DNA of 64,000 bases from Rhodamnia argentea (GCF_020921035.1 NC_063152.1:11732001-11796000); one strand, 5' to 3'; shown: positions 1 through 10,520, numbered from the stretch's first letter. Notes: generated by a model from the sequence alone, not told the origin. Made by a program: numbers and translations.

Positions 1-503
1 GGAGAAGAGTGCTTTAGGTGGAGGAAGAGAACAGGTGACCCGAACGATTGGGAAAAGGATCCAGCTGAATGCTCATCCATATTCGTAGAGCCCATGAAGT
101 GGATGCAAGCAGGTGAGCTTGGCAACTCATGAGCATTTCTAATCCTTCTTTCTTTTATTTTCTCGAGGCTTTCACAAGAAATTCAGGAAATGTAGGTCGA
201 CTCGGAATCGAGTGCATTGGGGATGTCCTCGCCGTTGGATCGAAAGCACCCTTAATCCAAGGGCGGCACATGCCTGCTGCACATGATACCGAGTTCTCAT
301 GTCGTACTTGTCAACTTCACTCAGCTCGAGTTTTGTGATTTTGGCCAGTGGAAGACGGGCATGTGGAAGAGAAGCTTCAGTGCAAGGGCTGCAACGCTCG
401 CCTTGGTTCCTTCAACTGGGCGGGGATGCAGTGCAACTGCGGAGCTTGGGTGAATCCGGCATTCCAACTGCACAAGAGCCGGATCGACGAATGCCGTATT
501 TGA
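1..503 (+). CDS. DUSP12-like dual-specificity phosphatase, C-terminal zinc-binding part (partial gene)
   Basis: The 5' part lies outside the window. Two exons are visible: 1-112 (frame 1, donor GT at 113) and 349-503 (acceptor AG at 347-348, stop TGA 501-503). They join in phase. The first exon carries CSSIFVEPMKWMQ and the second carries CKGCNARLGSFNWAG followed by MQCNCGAWVNPAFQ and a basic tail ending DECRI. This C-x2-C / C-x-C arrangement with LGSFNW and WxxPAFQ is the zinc-binding tail of DUSP12 and its plant relative, which I remember as At4g18593. In yeast and animals the family dephosphorylates phosphoproteins and the tail binds zinc. The plant protein has been described as possibly inactive, and the catalytic CX5R motif cannot be judged here because it lies upstream. 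The short intron (113-348) shows nothing else. Confidence 0.9.
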
Positions 504-2001
504 AGCATAGATCAGTGTAAACCATCTATCCACTAGAACACTTCCGTGGTTTGTGCATAATCTCGCCCCATATGATCAGCCAGTCGGCATGTAGGCAAGG
601 AACGACAAACTCGGAAATCGACATTGCACCGGTTAAAATTGCTCATTCCCTGTATATTTTGGCATCCCAAGTTGCATACATCCATGTTATATGAGAGATG
701 ATGGTTCTTATCCTAAAACGAACCGACCCCGGCGCTCAGCGTTTTGGATGAGACGCCCATCAGGCGATGCTACTTAATCCTTTAGATGTTAAATCTGAAC
801 TATGGCTGCAGAGTATGGCCATGCTAAAAATTCTTTTTGGGGCGACTGTAGTCATTCTTTATTAAGAATGGTGTTGTTTCCCAATAATTCAGCGACTAAA
901 CGTTTAAAGTCATCAACGTAAGCATATCTCAAAGTCTTGACATGTTCCCTGGCAGGTCAGTGTGAAGGCAATAATAATACAGCCCATGTGATATTGGACC
1001 TCCTTGGAATTTCTACTTATATTTTTTATGATCCACTTTAATTTTATGCCTTTTGTTTTGTAAAATGTTTAGGTAATAATAATGCCAAGAGTTACATGAC
1101 ATATTTTTTAGTTGACTTTGTGGTGTTGGTGCGTGAACGAACTTGCACTAAATAGCAGCATTTTTATTTGGACCTTTGTCACTATTTTTGAATGCTTTAT
1201 TCTTTGAAAAGTAATAGTAAATTGATGAAAGGAGGATGAGATGTGATATTAGCTCGGAGCATCTATTACATACGATGGATCTACTAATAATTTTCGGTCA
1301 TCCCAAGGGCCCGGTGACTATCACCGTCCACAGAAGAAAAAGAGAGAACAAAAATTAATAAAAACTTTACAAAAAAATGTCCATGTCAGTGCTGGCGATA
1401 TCACGTAAAGTCGACTCTATTGTCAACGATTTTCAATCAAAATTAGTCTGATGGTCTCAATTGACAAAACATAAAAAGAAATATTTAGGACTAAATTGAC
1501 GCAATAAGTTAGGACTTTTTGGATAATTTTCTCAATTCTTGGGTGATTAGGTAAAATAACTTATGATATAAAAAATTAGGGTTACAAATGAAAGAAACAA
1601 ACAACCAAAATACAAATTAAGTGCTCAAGTTTTAAGTGATCCATGCATATATATTTTCATTTAAGAGTCGACTGGCCAACTTCTTGTGTATTTTCGTCAA
1701 GAGGGTTCAATTAAGAGCGGTCCAATACAAGAGACATGATTTGTGGAATTTACTGAATTGATGCTCATAAAATGTGAGCGATAGTATGGTTCTTACCATT
1801 ACCAAACGTTGGTATTAAACACTTTTTTTTTTTTAACAATTTGTAATTATGACTTTGTTAATTTGTTTAAATTTAAACTATTTTCAATGCAAAAGTTATT
1901 TGGTCTCACGCACCAATTTGTAAAATCTCACTTTCAAATTTAGGTTTTCTTTTTCCTGAGTTCAGCAACTTCCAAAAAATAATTCAGGAAAAAACCCCTT
2001 T
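504..2001. other. Intergenic, no gene seen
   Basis: This is AT-rich sequence downstream of the phosphatase gene, with short poly-A/T tracts. The first few hundred bases probably include its 3' UTR. I saw no coding, RNA or clear transposon structure. Confidence 0.6.
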
Positions 2002-2128
2002 TGGGTTTATTTTATTTTGTCATATGCTTAATTCTAGGTCATTTTTTTTTAGGATCTTATGTGATTTTATTTATATTTCACACGAGTTATCTAATTAGGT
2101 CAAGCGAAAGATTTTAGTTTCTACTGCA
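2002..2128 (+). repeat. Left terminal direct repeat of TRIM-like element
   Basis: This pairs with 2939-3063. The best-supported core starts at TGTC (2018) and ends at TGCA (2128). Weaker similarity reaches back to about 2002. Confidence 0.65.
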
Positions 2129-2144
2129 TCAATTGGTATTAGAG

Positions 2145-2747
2145 ATGACGATATTGCAAGAGAGCGAAGCCATGTTTGGTGTCGATAATGGAAGCAAATG
2201 TCTTGTTGATGAAGATTGGGAGATGCCGGCCCTGTCGACGGCTTTTCGTCGTCTCGAGGCATCTCAACATTCCATGGAGATGGATCTGCGAGGGACTCAG
2301 AACATGCTCACGAAGGGACTCGGTCCGAGGGGAAACCTAGAAAGGGCTGATGAAGTGGCGCTGCGACAGAATAATGCCAGCGGCCAACAGCTCTTCCAGA
2401 TCACTCCGGCGATTCAGAATGATTGTCAACTGATCTGCCCAAAGGGTTTTGCTTCGAATTGGGATATCCTCCGCTGGAATCACTACGACAGGCGGCGTGG
2501 GAGAGGTCGCCGTGGTGGCGGTGGCAATTGGTGGAAAAGTGAAGGCGGACAATGGGACTGGAATCGCTACGGCAGGCAACGTGGGAGAGGTCGCCATGGT
2601 GGCGGTGGCAATTGGTGGAAAAGCGAAGGCGGACAATGGGGCTGGAATCTCTACGGCAGGCGATGTGGGCGAGGTCGCCGTGGTGGCGGTGGCAATTGGT
2701 GGAAAAGCGAAGGCGGACAATGGGGCTGGAATCACTACGGCCGGTGA
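2145..2747 (+). CDS. Hypothetical TE-internal ORF with 28-residue Gly/Trp/Arg repeats
   Basis: This 200-codon ORF starts at the first ATG directly after the primer-binding-like site of the surrounding TRIM-like element. The first ~105 residues are non-repetitive and charged (for example LSTAFRRLEASQH), vaguely like a gag N-terminus, but I cannot assign a family. The remainder is a 28-residue repeat built on GRGRRGGGG-NWWKSEGGQWGWN, resembling RGG-type RNA-binding segments in composition only. No zinc knuckle, protease or polymerase motif is visible. The other frames over the repeat are open too, so the ORF may be a by-product of the 84-bp array and not a selected gene. No promoter is evident outside the repeats. 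Confidence 0.35.
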   Translation: MTILQESEAMFGVDNGSKCLVDEDWEMPALSTAFRRLEASQHSMEMDLRGTQNMLTKGLGPRGNLERADEVALRQNNASGQQLFQITPAIQNDCQLICPKGFASNWDILRWNHYDRRRGRGRRGGGGNWWKSEGGQWDWNRYGRQRGRGRHGGGGNWWKSEGGQWGWNLYGRRCGRGRRGGGGNWWKSEGGQWGWNHYGR

Positions 2748-2807
2748 CGTGGGAGAGGTCGCTGTGGCGGAGGTGGCAATTGGTGGAAGAGCGGAGGTGG
2801 ACAATGA
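2472..2807 (+). repeat. 84-bp minisatellite, four units
   Basis: The landmark GTGGGAGAGGTCGCC recurs at 2497, 2581, 2665 and 2749, exactly 84 bp apart, with few substitutions. A partial unit precedes the first landmark and the last unit degenerates after about 2807. 84 is divisible by three, so each frame repeats as a 28-residue peptide. The unit is GC-rich, unlike the AT-rich flanks. Confidence 0.95.
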
Positions 2808-2938
2808 AGGCGGTTATGACTAGGCCGATGAGCGTTGACTGGTGGGAAGGTGGTGGTGATGACCGCGGCTATCGGCGGCAGGAGGAATTCAGGATGAAAT
2901 TGGTTATAGGCGGCAGGAGAGTCTTATGTCCAAGAGTT

Positions 2939-3063
2939 TGATTAATTTTATTTTGTCGTATGGTTAATTTGAGGACATTTTTGTGGAATCTGAGGTGATT
3001 TTATTTATAAGTTTTTAATGAGTTATCCAATTAGGTCAAGATATATATTTTGATTTGTCTTCA
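2939..3063 (+). repeat. Right terminal direct repeat of TRIM-like element
   Basis: This is the counterpart of 2002-2128. Its core runs from TGTC (2954) to TCA (3063), essentially the same length as the left copy, with scattered substitutions. Confidence 0.65.
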
Positions 3064-4060
3064 TTTACTTCTCTCCTTAACTTTAGGATTCTAGATTAGA
3101 AAGTTCGGATTACTTTCAGTGATTTTTTTTTTATCATATCAGATATTCCAATTTTGAACTCTAAGTGTTAGAAATAAAATATTACAAAACGCAAGAATGC
3201 ATGCGCAATGAACGTTCTCGAGGTCCAGTGATCTTAATATAGAAAATTACTCAACAATAACTCATTGTAGCAGATTATGCGACCTTGCTAGCGACTTATC
3301 CTCACTTATAACCAAACGTTTAAGTGATTGCTGATCGATGTCATTAATTTTGTATTTAACGATACGTTTGTTTTTTAGGAAAACTTTATGATAAAAGAAA
3401 ATATTTTCTTATTTTTAAATTAGGGTATTCATTTTATCAACTATAAATACGCATATTTACTGACCGTAAATAATTTTCCATTTACTATTTATTTTCAGCA
3501 AATCAAATAAGTGAAAACTTGAAAATCTAATTTGTAGAGAATCGTTTTACTCAATCAAGTAAATTCTAAATATTGCCATGTGATCGAAGGACGGAATTTT
3601 CTCTTTCTTTCTTTTCTTCCCTTCTCTTATTTTGCTCAAAAAAACCATATGGTGGTGAACAGGCAGAGTTCTTTTACTATATAAATTTTGACTTCTAGAT
3701 TTACTAATAATGTAGCTAAATCTATCAATTGTCCATTTTTGTTTTGTTTTGTTTTGTTTTTTTTTTGGGAAGGGGGTCGTCCATGAAGCTTCGGAGCACC
3801 ATAATAGATAATACCATGTGCTATATTAACTAACATGCCATTGACCCTAATTCCACTCTAAAGTCATATTCTACACGATTATCGTATGACCGTGTTGCAA
3901 CATTAATTAATGTAGGATTAGGTCTGATGCGTGTTTCGGAACAATATCATAAAGTAGTTGAGCAAGCCAAAATAAGGCCATTCTTTAAGCAAAGAACCAC
4001 AGTGTGTACACTCAGTAGAAAAGCTAGCTAATAAGCGTGTAATTAAGAAACCGAAGAGGA
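3064..4060. other. Intergenic, no gene seen
   Basis: This is AT-rich spacer. Around 3360-3545 there is a weak inverted similarity (GTTTGTTTTTTAGGAAAA against the reverse of the sequence near 3530) that could be a decayed MITE. Nothing else is supported. Confidence 0.5.
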
Positions 4061-4072
4061 CTTTTCAATGGA

Positions 4073-4385
4073 CTAATTATCAATTATGTTAAATTGTATC
4101 TCGAGTTTGAGTTCGTGAAAGAAATATGATCCAAATAGGGATTCCAAATCCCAATAAGACTTGTGGGTTTTGCTTTGGTTGTAATCTAGGGTTAGGAAAC
4201 ATTTACATGATTGATTGAACGATTGTAATCCCTCCGAATCATAGTGGATATGGTTGCGGCTCGCTCTTTTCATGAAATAGGTATTGACACTCGGATCGAA
4301 CCAGGTAAATATCTTGTGTCATTATTGTTCATCATTGATTTCTCTGTTAATATCTTTTCCCCGAGTTAGACTTAAATTGTTAAAT
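4073..4385 (+). repeat. Possible Copia-type LTR remnant
   Basis: The stretch has the feel of a Copia LTR 3' half: GTAATCCCTCCGAATCATAG, then GATCGAACCAGGTAAATATC and CTTGTGTC followed by a T-rich tail. Plant Copia LTRs often carry a 'cgaaccacgtaaat..cttgtgtc' block. I see no partner LTR, PBS or coding domain, so at most it is a solo or truncated LTR. The call rests on remembered family flavour. Confidence 0.35.
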
Positions 4386-4391
4386 CTATTA

Positions 4392-5797
4392 GGGTCTGTT
4401 TGGCGATGATTCTGTTCCCAAAAAATGATTTCGATCAAAATCACTTTTTTTGATTCCGTTCCCTAGATGATTTTTTGAGAATCAAAATGCGTTTGGTAAC
4501 TGTTTAAAATTTTTGTTCCTGGAACGTAAACGCGTTTGGTAGCTACACAAAATTTCCATTCCCAATTTTTCATTTAAATCAAATAATTATATAATCACAT
4601 TTGATGGCAAAAAGGGAAAATAATCAAATAGTGATTATGGAGCAAAAAAAGAAAAAGAAAAAGTAACAAAATTTCCGTTCCCAATTTGTTTGTCGATTTT
4701 TCATGAGTATGCAATCGTTTATATTGTTTGAAAAGTAATTCGTATTACATTTACAGAATTTGTCTAAATCATTTATTTGTTATTATTTATCGTGACTTTT
4801 AGATTGATTACCAAAAAACAAAATGAAAGAAAAGCTCCTCATTGTGCAACTGCCTATAGTTTTGCACTCTTGTAATTACACATCGTACAAGCTTACAGGA
4901 CCCGCAACTCAACTACATTGATTTTTTCTTCACCCAACTCGACAAAATTTTTTGTGCGGCTCGAAAAATGGAGAAAAAATGGAGATTTAGTTGACGACGC
5001 GGAGGGTTGGGTCAAATCTTTAATAATAAAAAAAAGATAAAAGTTGAAAAAACATAATAGGAAATAAAAAATAAAACTTAATTAGAATAAAAAATAAAAT
5101 AGCTAAAAATTCGAAAAAAAAAATGAGTATTAGAGGTCCCTTAATATAAAAAATAAATTAGATTTAAAAATTTTCTAAAAACTAATTTTTTAAATATAAA
5201 TTTAAATTTAACTTGAATTTAAAAATAGGCTTAAAATTTTACAAAAAAAAAACTAATTTTTTAAGAAAAAAAGGGGGGGAGGGGAAGAATCTGGTGATGA
5301 GAATTTTTTTTCAAAATTTTAGCTATTTTCAATCTAAATTTTTTTAATTATTTTTAAATTATTAAATTAAAACTCTAAATATTTTTTATTTCCCCCATTT
5401 CTTAAATTTTTAATTTTTTTTATTAAATTTTCCTTAAATAAAATTTTTAATTTAAGAAAATTAGTTTTTAGCAATTTTTAAAATTGAATTTTAATTTATT
5501 TTAATTTATGTAAAGTTGAAAATCCACGTGGACTTTTTTTTAAAATAATACCATTTTATATTAAAAATTTAATTATAAGTATGAAGGATAAGTCATAAGT
5601 ATATTGTGTAAAAAAGTGATCCTCAAAAGTGTTCCAAAACACCGGAATCATCTTTTTTTTGCTTCTGAAAAGTGATCCAAAAGTGTTCTCGGGACCGGAA
5701 TCAAAATCATCTTTTTTTCCATTACCAAATATGTTTCTGATCCTTTTTTGTTTCTAGGAACAGAAACAGAGGATCAGAATCACCGCCAAATAGACCC
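4392..5797. mobile_element. Non-autonomous PIF/Harbinger (Tourist-like) element, 1.4 kb
   Basis: The left end GGGTCTGTTTGGCGATGATT and the right end, read in reverse as GGGTCTATTTGGCGGTGATT, are terminal inverted repeats. They are flanked by TTA at 4389-4391 and 5798-5800, the 3-bp target duplication typical of PIF/Harbinger. Similarity between the ends continues inward for over 100 bp in decayed form (repeated GATTC-GTTCC and TTTGGTA blocks). The interior (about 4900-5550) is extremely AT-rich with poly-A and poly-T runs and has no transposase ORF. It lies about 190 bp upstream of the HIPP TATA box and could affect that promoter. Confidence 0.85.
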
Positions 5798-5990
5798 TTA
5801 GTTTCCACCTTATGTTATAGCATGTTATCTGCACGATTAATTAATCCGAGTCTTTTATCTAACACTTTGGGCCCATATGTATCCGGAGGGAGGATCTTTT
5901 GACCTTTGATTTTAGTAGCTTTTTGGAGTTGAACTTTTGAAGCAAGTCATTTTCTATAAAGAGAGAACAAAAAATTGGTCCAAAGCTTTT

Positions 5991-5997
5991 TATATAA
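5991..5997 (+). promoter_or_regulatory. TATA box of the HIPP gene
   Basis: TATATAA lies about 300 bp upstream of the HIPP start codon, ahead of a purine-rich then CT-rich leader. If transcription starts about 30 bp downstream, the leader is about 270 nt. It would include two tiny upstream ORFs: ATG at 6050 (3 codons and stop) and ATG at 6133 (12 codons and stop). Confidence 0.5.
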
Positions 5998-6183
5998 GCA
6001 AGTTGAGCAAAAAGATTAGAAGAGAGAAAGGGGGTTTGTGGGGGGTCCCATGAAGGAATAAGATATTCTCTCTTGCCATCCTTCCCTGCCCCTATTCTCC
6101 TCCTGTTTTTGCCATCTCAGAATCCCATTATAAATGCTCCTTCAGATTCAAGCAATTTGCTTCACCAGCTGATCATCGACAGC

Positions 6184-6185
<2 letters not shown>

Positions 6186-6253
<68 letters not shown>
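6186..6253 (+). repeat. (CT)n microsatellite in HIPP 5' leader
   Basis: An uninterrupted CT run of about 34 units ends 45 bp before the start codon. CT-rich leaders are common in plants. A run this long is likely length-polymorphic. Confidence 0.95.
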
Positions 6254-6256
<3 letters not shown>

Positions 6257-6297
6257 AACTAGCAAGTCTCCGGATTTTCTGTCTCTATACCTCCAAC

Positions 6298-6443
6298 ATG
6301 CCGGTTAGATCTCTCTCTCTCTCTCGTCCTTCGCTGAGTGATGAGCTTCAGTGCATGCCATTGATGATCTGCAAAAGTTATATCTGTGATTTCCTCCATC
6401 CATGCATGTGTTCTGGGGTGGTTTTTATTTATGGTTTATATCT

Positions 6444-6487
<44 letters not shown>

Positions 6488-8578
6488 ATGAATAGGGAGT
6501 TTGACTGCATGCCACTGATGACGACCTACAAAAGTTTACGTCTGGTTTCCTCCATGCATGGGTTCCGTTTCTGGTTTCGATTTGGGGTTGTATCTGCACT
6601 TTGCGTTGGTTCTTGAAAAGCAGATATAGGCCAACATACACAAAAACTCCACAATTCCTCCAAATATCAACGTAATCTTCACTTCTTTTGTCGAGAAAAT
6701 TGTCCAAAAGCTCCTGAACCTATTGAACTTCTGTCAATTCAATCATAAACTTTTTAATTTTGCCAATTGAGTCCTAAAATTTATCATGTTTTATCGGTTG
6801 AGTTCAATAGGCCACAAATCGTTGACATGGATGCCTACAGTCCTAAGTGGCAATTATTTCATCTCTGTCTCGAAATAAATAAAAAACGATTCTAAAAATA
6901 TTAAAATATAATCGAAAATTGTCTACATACCGCCGATAATGCGACATAGGATGGCCGGAATCTACATCGGCGATTTTGGGTCAAAATTGACCGGATGCAC
7001 TCAATTGGAAAAATTAATAGGTTTAGGGATTAATTGACAAAAGTGCAATAGGTTTAAGATTTTTTAGAAAATCTTCATTCTTTTCTCGGTTTCACTGCGA
7101 GGTGAGAACCGAGAAGAGCTCAATGCCTTGATAACCTCAAGTAGATAGAGATGTCGATTTATTTTGGTATATATTATCAAGAGATTTCAGGGAAATGTTG
7201 CCTTTGTTTTTTTTTTTTTTTTTGTATTTTCTTATGAAAGATGCTTGATGATTGGTATAAATTTTGGGTCCATCTATATAATTCGTTTAGTACACGGTAC
7301 TATCATGAAATTTTTTTTTTTTTTGGTCGGAGTACTATCATGAATTGAGCCGCATATTTTTAAACCTTTTTCAATACTTGGAAATCTTCATTTTGCTTTT
7401 GTGATTTTCAGTATTTTCCGGTAGATATGAATTTCATTCTATTTTGATATCTAAGAGTTTAATTTATCTCAATTCCCATCTTATTTTCAATTCCATATGG
7501 TCTTTTGATGAGGCCATGATGGTCTGTTCTAATTAAGACGGATTAATTACTTCTTTTCTATGTTTTCAGATCGTTGAGATGCAAGTGCACATGGACTGTG
7601 CTGGATGTGAAGATAAGATAAGAAAAGCCCTTCAAAAGTTAGAAGGTAATTAGCAAACTCCATTAAACTTTGATTTATCGATGGGAAATCTCTCTTTAGC
7701 CAACTCATTTGTTAATAAAATCACGATACTTATTCTTCTGCATATAAAAAAAGTTACATATACACTTTTACTGTTAAATTTTCGGACTTTTCGATTTCAA
7801 GTTAAGAAAGAACAACTCAAGTAATTTTGATTTGCTCAGTTTATTATGTACCGGGCGATCTAATTGAAAAGAAAAAAAAATCTAAGGTGTACCCATAAAG
7901 AAAAGAAAAAAAGTCTGATGTACAAAAAGACTATAATACATTTTCAATTGGCGCGTTAATGTTTCAAAAGCTAGTCACATAGACAATTATTTCGAAATTT
8001 CGCATGGTTAAGCCTCGTCGACGTAAGCTACCATCACTTTCTTTTAATTAATTTTTTATTAGATTGGATGGGAAATTTACTTGCTCTATCGTTAGTTTTT
8101 TTTTGTTCCCAATTTGATAAGTGAAAATACCTCTTCCTATGTGCACTCAGGAGTGGATGAGATAGACATCCACATGGACATGCAGAAGGTGACAGTCACG
8201 GGGTGGGCTACCCAGAAGAAGGTTCTCAAGGCAGTGAAGAAGACAGGAAGGAGAGCAGAGTTCTGGCCATTCCCCTACAACCCTGAGATCAACAACTTTG
8301 ATCCACAAAATTATTATTATAACAATAACACTTATCACAATGATAATCATAATCACTATGAGCACAATGACAATTACTATTTCCACCAACCTAGTTACAG
8401 TCATCACTCCTATGAATTGCCACCAATACCTTCCTCATACCCCTATTATTACAAGCAAGGCTACACCAGTAATGATGACTATGGCTATTTCCACCACTCA
8501 CCTCCTCCTGCTATGGTTGATTATCAAGCTAGCTCCATGTTTAGTGATGAAAACCCTCATGCTTGCTCAATCATGTAA
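6298..8578 (+). CDS. Heavy metal-associated isoprenylated plant protein (HIPP)
   Basis: Three exons give a 169-residue protein: 6298-6303 (Met-Pro only), 7570-7645 and 8151-8578. All have GT..AG borders and matching phase. The HMA fold starts almost at the N-terminus with EMQVHMDCAGCE, where Cys12 and Cys15 form the metal-binding M-D-C-x-x-C motif, and continues through GVDEIDIHMDMQKVTVTG and a basic helix. A His/Asn/Tyr-rich linker follows (about 75-125), then a conserved tail and the CaaX box CSIM (166-169) for isoprenylation. HIPPs bind metals such as Cu, Zn or Cd and attach to membranes. They act in metal handling and stress responses. The tail SSMFSDENPH before CSIM matches the Arabidopsis subgroup I recall as HIPP28-30/45-like. 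The six-base first coding exon is inferred from family starts. Intron 1 holds a duplicated CT segment and a MITE. Confidence 0.9.
6311..6600 (+). repeat. Imperfect tandem duplication with CT tracts inside HIPP intron 1
   Basis: Two modules follow each other. Each is a CT run (6311-6325 and 6447-6484) followed by a related ~100-bp segment: TGCATGCCATTGATGA then TTTCCTCCATCCATGCATG in the first, TGCATGCCACTGATGA then TTTCCTCCATGCATGGGTTC in the second. This suggests duplication through the CT tract. Confidence 0.8.
6694..7077. mobile_element. Mutator-like MITE in HIPP intron 1
   Basis: The ends are inverted copies: CTCCTGAACCTATTGAACTT on the left, and the reverse of GTGCAATAGGTTTAAGATTT on the right. 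Similarity continues inward (CTGTCAATT, CCAATTGAGT). Flanks TTCTTTTGTCG (6683-6693) and TTCTTTTCTCG (7078-7088) look like a target duplication of about 9-11 bp with one change, which fits Mutator-type insertion. There is no coding capacity. Related copies lie in introns 1 and 2 of the cysteine protease gene. Confidence 0.7.
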
Positions 8579-10037
8579 ATGAGGTTTTTCTTTTTTTTTT
8601 TTAATTTTTATGGAGTGTTTACCATATGTAAATTTGTTTTGTAACATTAACGGGCTTTTATAATGCATAATCAAGGGAAATGTTATGCATTGTGTGAAGT
8701 TCTAGTATGATTGTCTATCTCGACAATAACGATCTTATCAACTCGTGCGACTATATCTTTAATTATAAGTGTAGTATTGTTGTCGAAATAGTCACATGAA
8801 TCTAGCACATTCTAAAAATTAGAATGTAAATCCTGATCAATCGATAATTTAATAAATTCACATCCTAAAAGAAATTAAAATTTCCACCTTCTCTCCAGTA
8901 TTTGTTTTTGGTTCCCTAGCTCCTTTCACACCCATACTTGCGTCTAACTTTAGTCTGCATCATGCTTTAACTTTCTGTTCAAACTCTATCCAGATCAAAA
9001 TACACTAGAAAATATCTGAAAATGTTAAAATGACGGCCCAAATTAAAAAAGAAAATTAACTTAATTCCGGCATAGTAATCACAAAAGCAGCTATTTTCCA
9101 TAAAAAGGTATCCCAAAATAATTGCCGCGATATATAATTTACAATTAAATATTTTGGTCTATGTGGTGTTTCATAGTTTTTTCCCTTTAAATATATTTTT
9201 ATTCTCCAAAAAGGATCATCATTTTGAATCATTTTGTCTTTATCTTCTCAAATCTAACATTAAATTACTATCTATGTTAATCTGAAAAATAACAAAACTA
9301 ATTGAGTTTGAATATGTTAATATGGTCATGTGGCCTTATCGGTTTTTCTTTGTGTTTTCATTTGAATTTAATTTCTAAACATACATATCCTACTTTTTTA
9401 AAATTCATACTTTCTCGTATACACTTACTTACCACCGCCCCTAAAACAAACATGTGAATTACTAAATTAATGTAATACCAACAGTAGAACTTCATTCGTA
9501 TAGGACAGATGATTACAAATGGTAAGAGCAAGTTGAAACATATCAAGAATAGTCCTTATAGTCTTTTTCGGTGTTTAACTTAACTCTTGAACTTTCATTG
9601 TGCTCTTTTTTTTTTTTTTTTTTGGTAACTTCATTGTTCTCTTTCACTAGAATCAATTTGGTCTTGACGTCAGTTTGATCCTGTTGGTATCTTCATTGCC
9701 AAATTGGCAAGATTTTTCAAAAGAATAAACCAACAGGGCATTAAAAAAAAGCCAGAAAAAGAACGTACAATTTCTTTAAAAAAAAAAATACCTTATCACA
9801 GATTCTCCCCCAACCAAATAAATTGGTTTGAAGGCTATATCGATTCATTGGAAAAGCCAATGAGACTATAATGGACGCAATTAATATTTGATAATGTAAT
9901 TGAATATTGAAGAAGAGTGGAGAGATTAGGTAATCAATTTCACGATGAGTGATTACCAGACTAACAACCTAAAAGCTATCATGTCAAAGTTGATTCCCTT
10001 GGCTACGTTTTGTAGTCAAGATAAAAGTCAGAATTGA
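8579..10037. other. Intergenic, HIPP 3' flank, no gene seen
   Basis: The first few hundred bases should contain the HIPP 3' UTR. The rest is AT-rich spacer with a long T run near 9608. I saw no supported gene. Confidence 0.6.
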
Positions 10038-10520
10038 AAAAATTTAGAAAAAATTGTAGATAAGGGCCTGAAGTGGCATAGCAATTTCAAATAAGGGTTT
10101 CAAGTGGACATGGAGTCTCAAAAAAAGGCTTGGCCTAAAGAGTATTTTTTTTCATTTTCCCTTTTTGATTTTTTATCTTTTTTATTTGTTTTTTTCCTTT
10201 TTGTGTTTTTTAAATTAAAAAAATTGAAAAACTTGAAAGGAAAAAAAGGAGCAAACACGGGCGGGAGGGCGTGTGTTTGCTCTGCCTGTGTGTGAATATT
10301 TTTTTTGTTTGTTTAATTCTTAAAAAAAAAAAAGGAAAAGACAAAGAAAAAAGGAAAAAAAATCAAAAAAGTGAAATAACAAAATTGCCCTTGAGACCAG
10401 GCTCTTTTTTGAGACTTCATTGCCACTTTAGGTTTTTATTTGACATAAAGTTCACGTCAAATTCTTATTTGAGAAAATAAAAGCACTTCAAGCTCTTATT
10501 TGAAATTTTTCCTAAAATTT
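10038..10520. mobile_element. MITE-like element with ~100-bp terminal inverted repeats
   Basis: The left end (about 10040-10135) has ATAAGGGCCTGAAGTGG then TGGAGTCTCAAAAAAAGGCT. The right end read in reverse has ATAAGAGCTTGAAGTGC then TGAAGTCTCAAAAAAGAGCC. The core between them is low-complexity T- and A-rich DNA. I could not identify a clear target-site duplication, so the superfamily is unassigned. Confidence 0.6.

Larger units (their letters stand above)
2002..3063 (+). mobile_element. TRIM-like short LTR element with primer-binding site and internal repeat ORF
   Basis: Two similar direct repeats of about 110-127 bp flank a unique interior: roughly 2002-2128 and 2939-3063. Both contain TGTC-TATG near 2018 and 2954, share GTGATTTTATTTATA and GAGTTAT-C-AATTAGGTCAAG, and end in CA at 2128 and 3063. 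Six bases after the left copy, TGGTATTAGAGA (2134-2145) resembles the initiator-Met-tRNA primer-binding site TGGTATCAGAGC of plant LTR retrotransposons. LTR length and total size (about 1.06 kb) fit terminal-repeat retrotransposons in miniature. No reverse transcriptase or integrase is present, so any movement would depend on another element. The repeats have diverged, which means it is old. I found no convincing target-site duplication, and the outer 16 bp of each repeat is uncertain. Confidence 0.7.

Noticed and set aside
6186-6253. CT/GA runs as CRISPR-like or regulatory arrays
   Set aside because: They are simple dinucleotide microsatellites common in plant leaders; no spacer structure exists.
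6073-6495. 140-codon ORF running through the CT repeats
   Set aside because: It reads Ser-Leu from CT repeats and crosses the HIPP start and intron donor in another frame; a low-complexity artefact.
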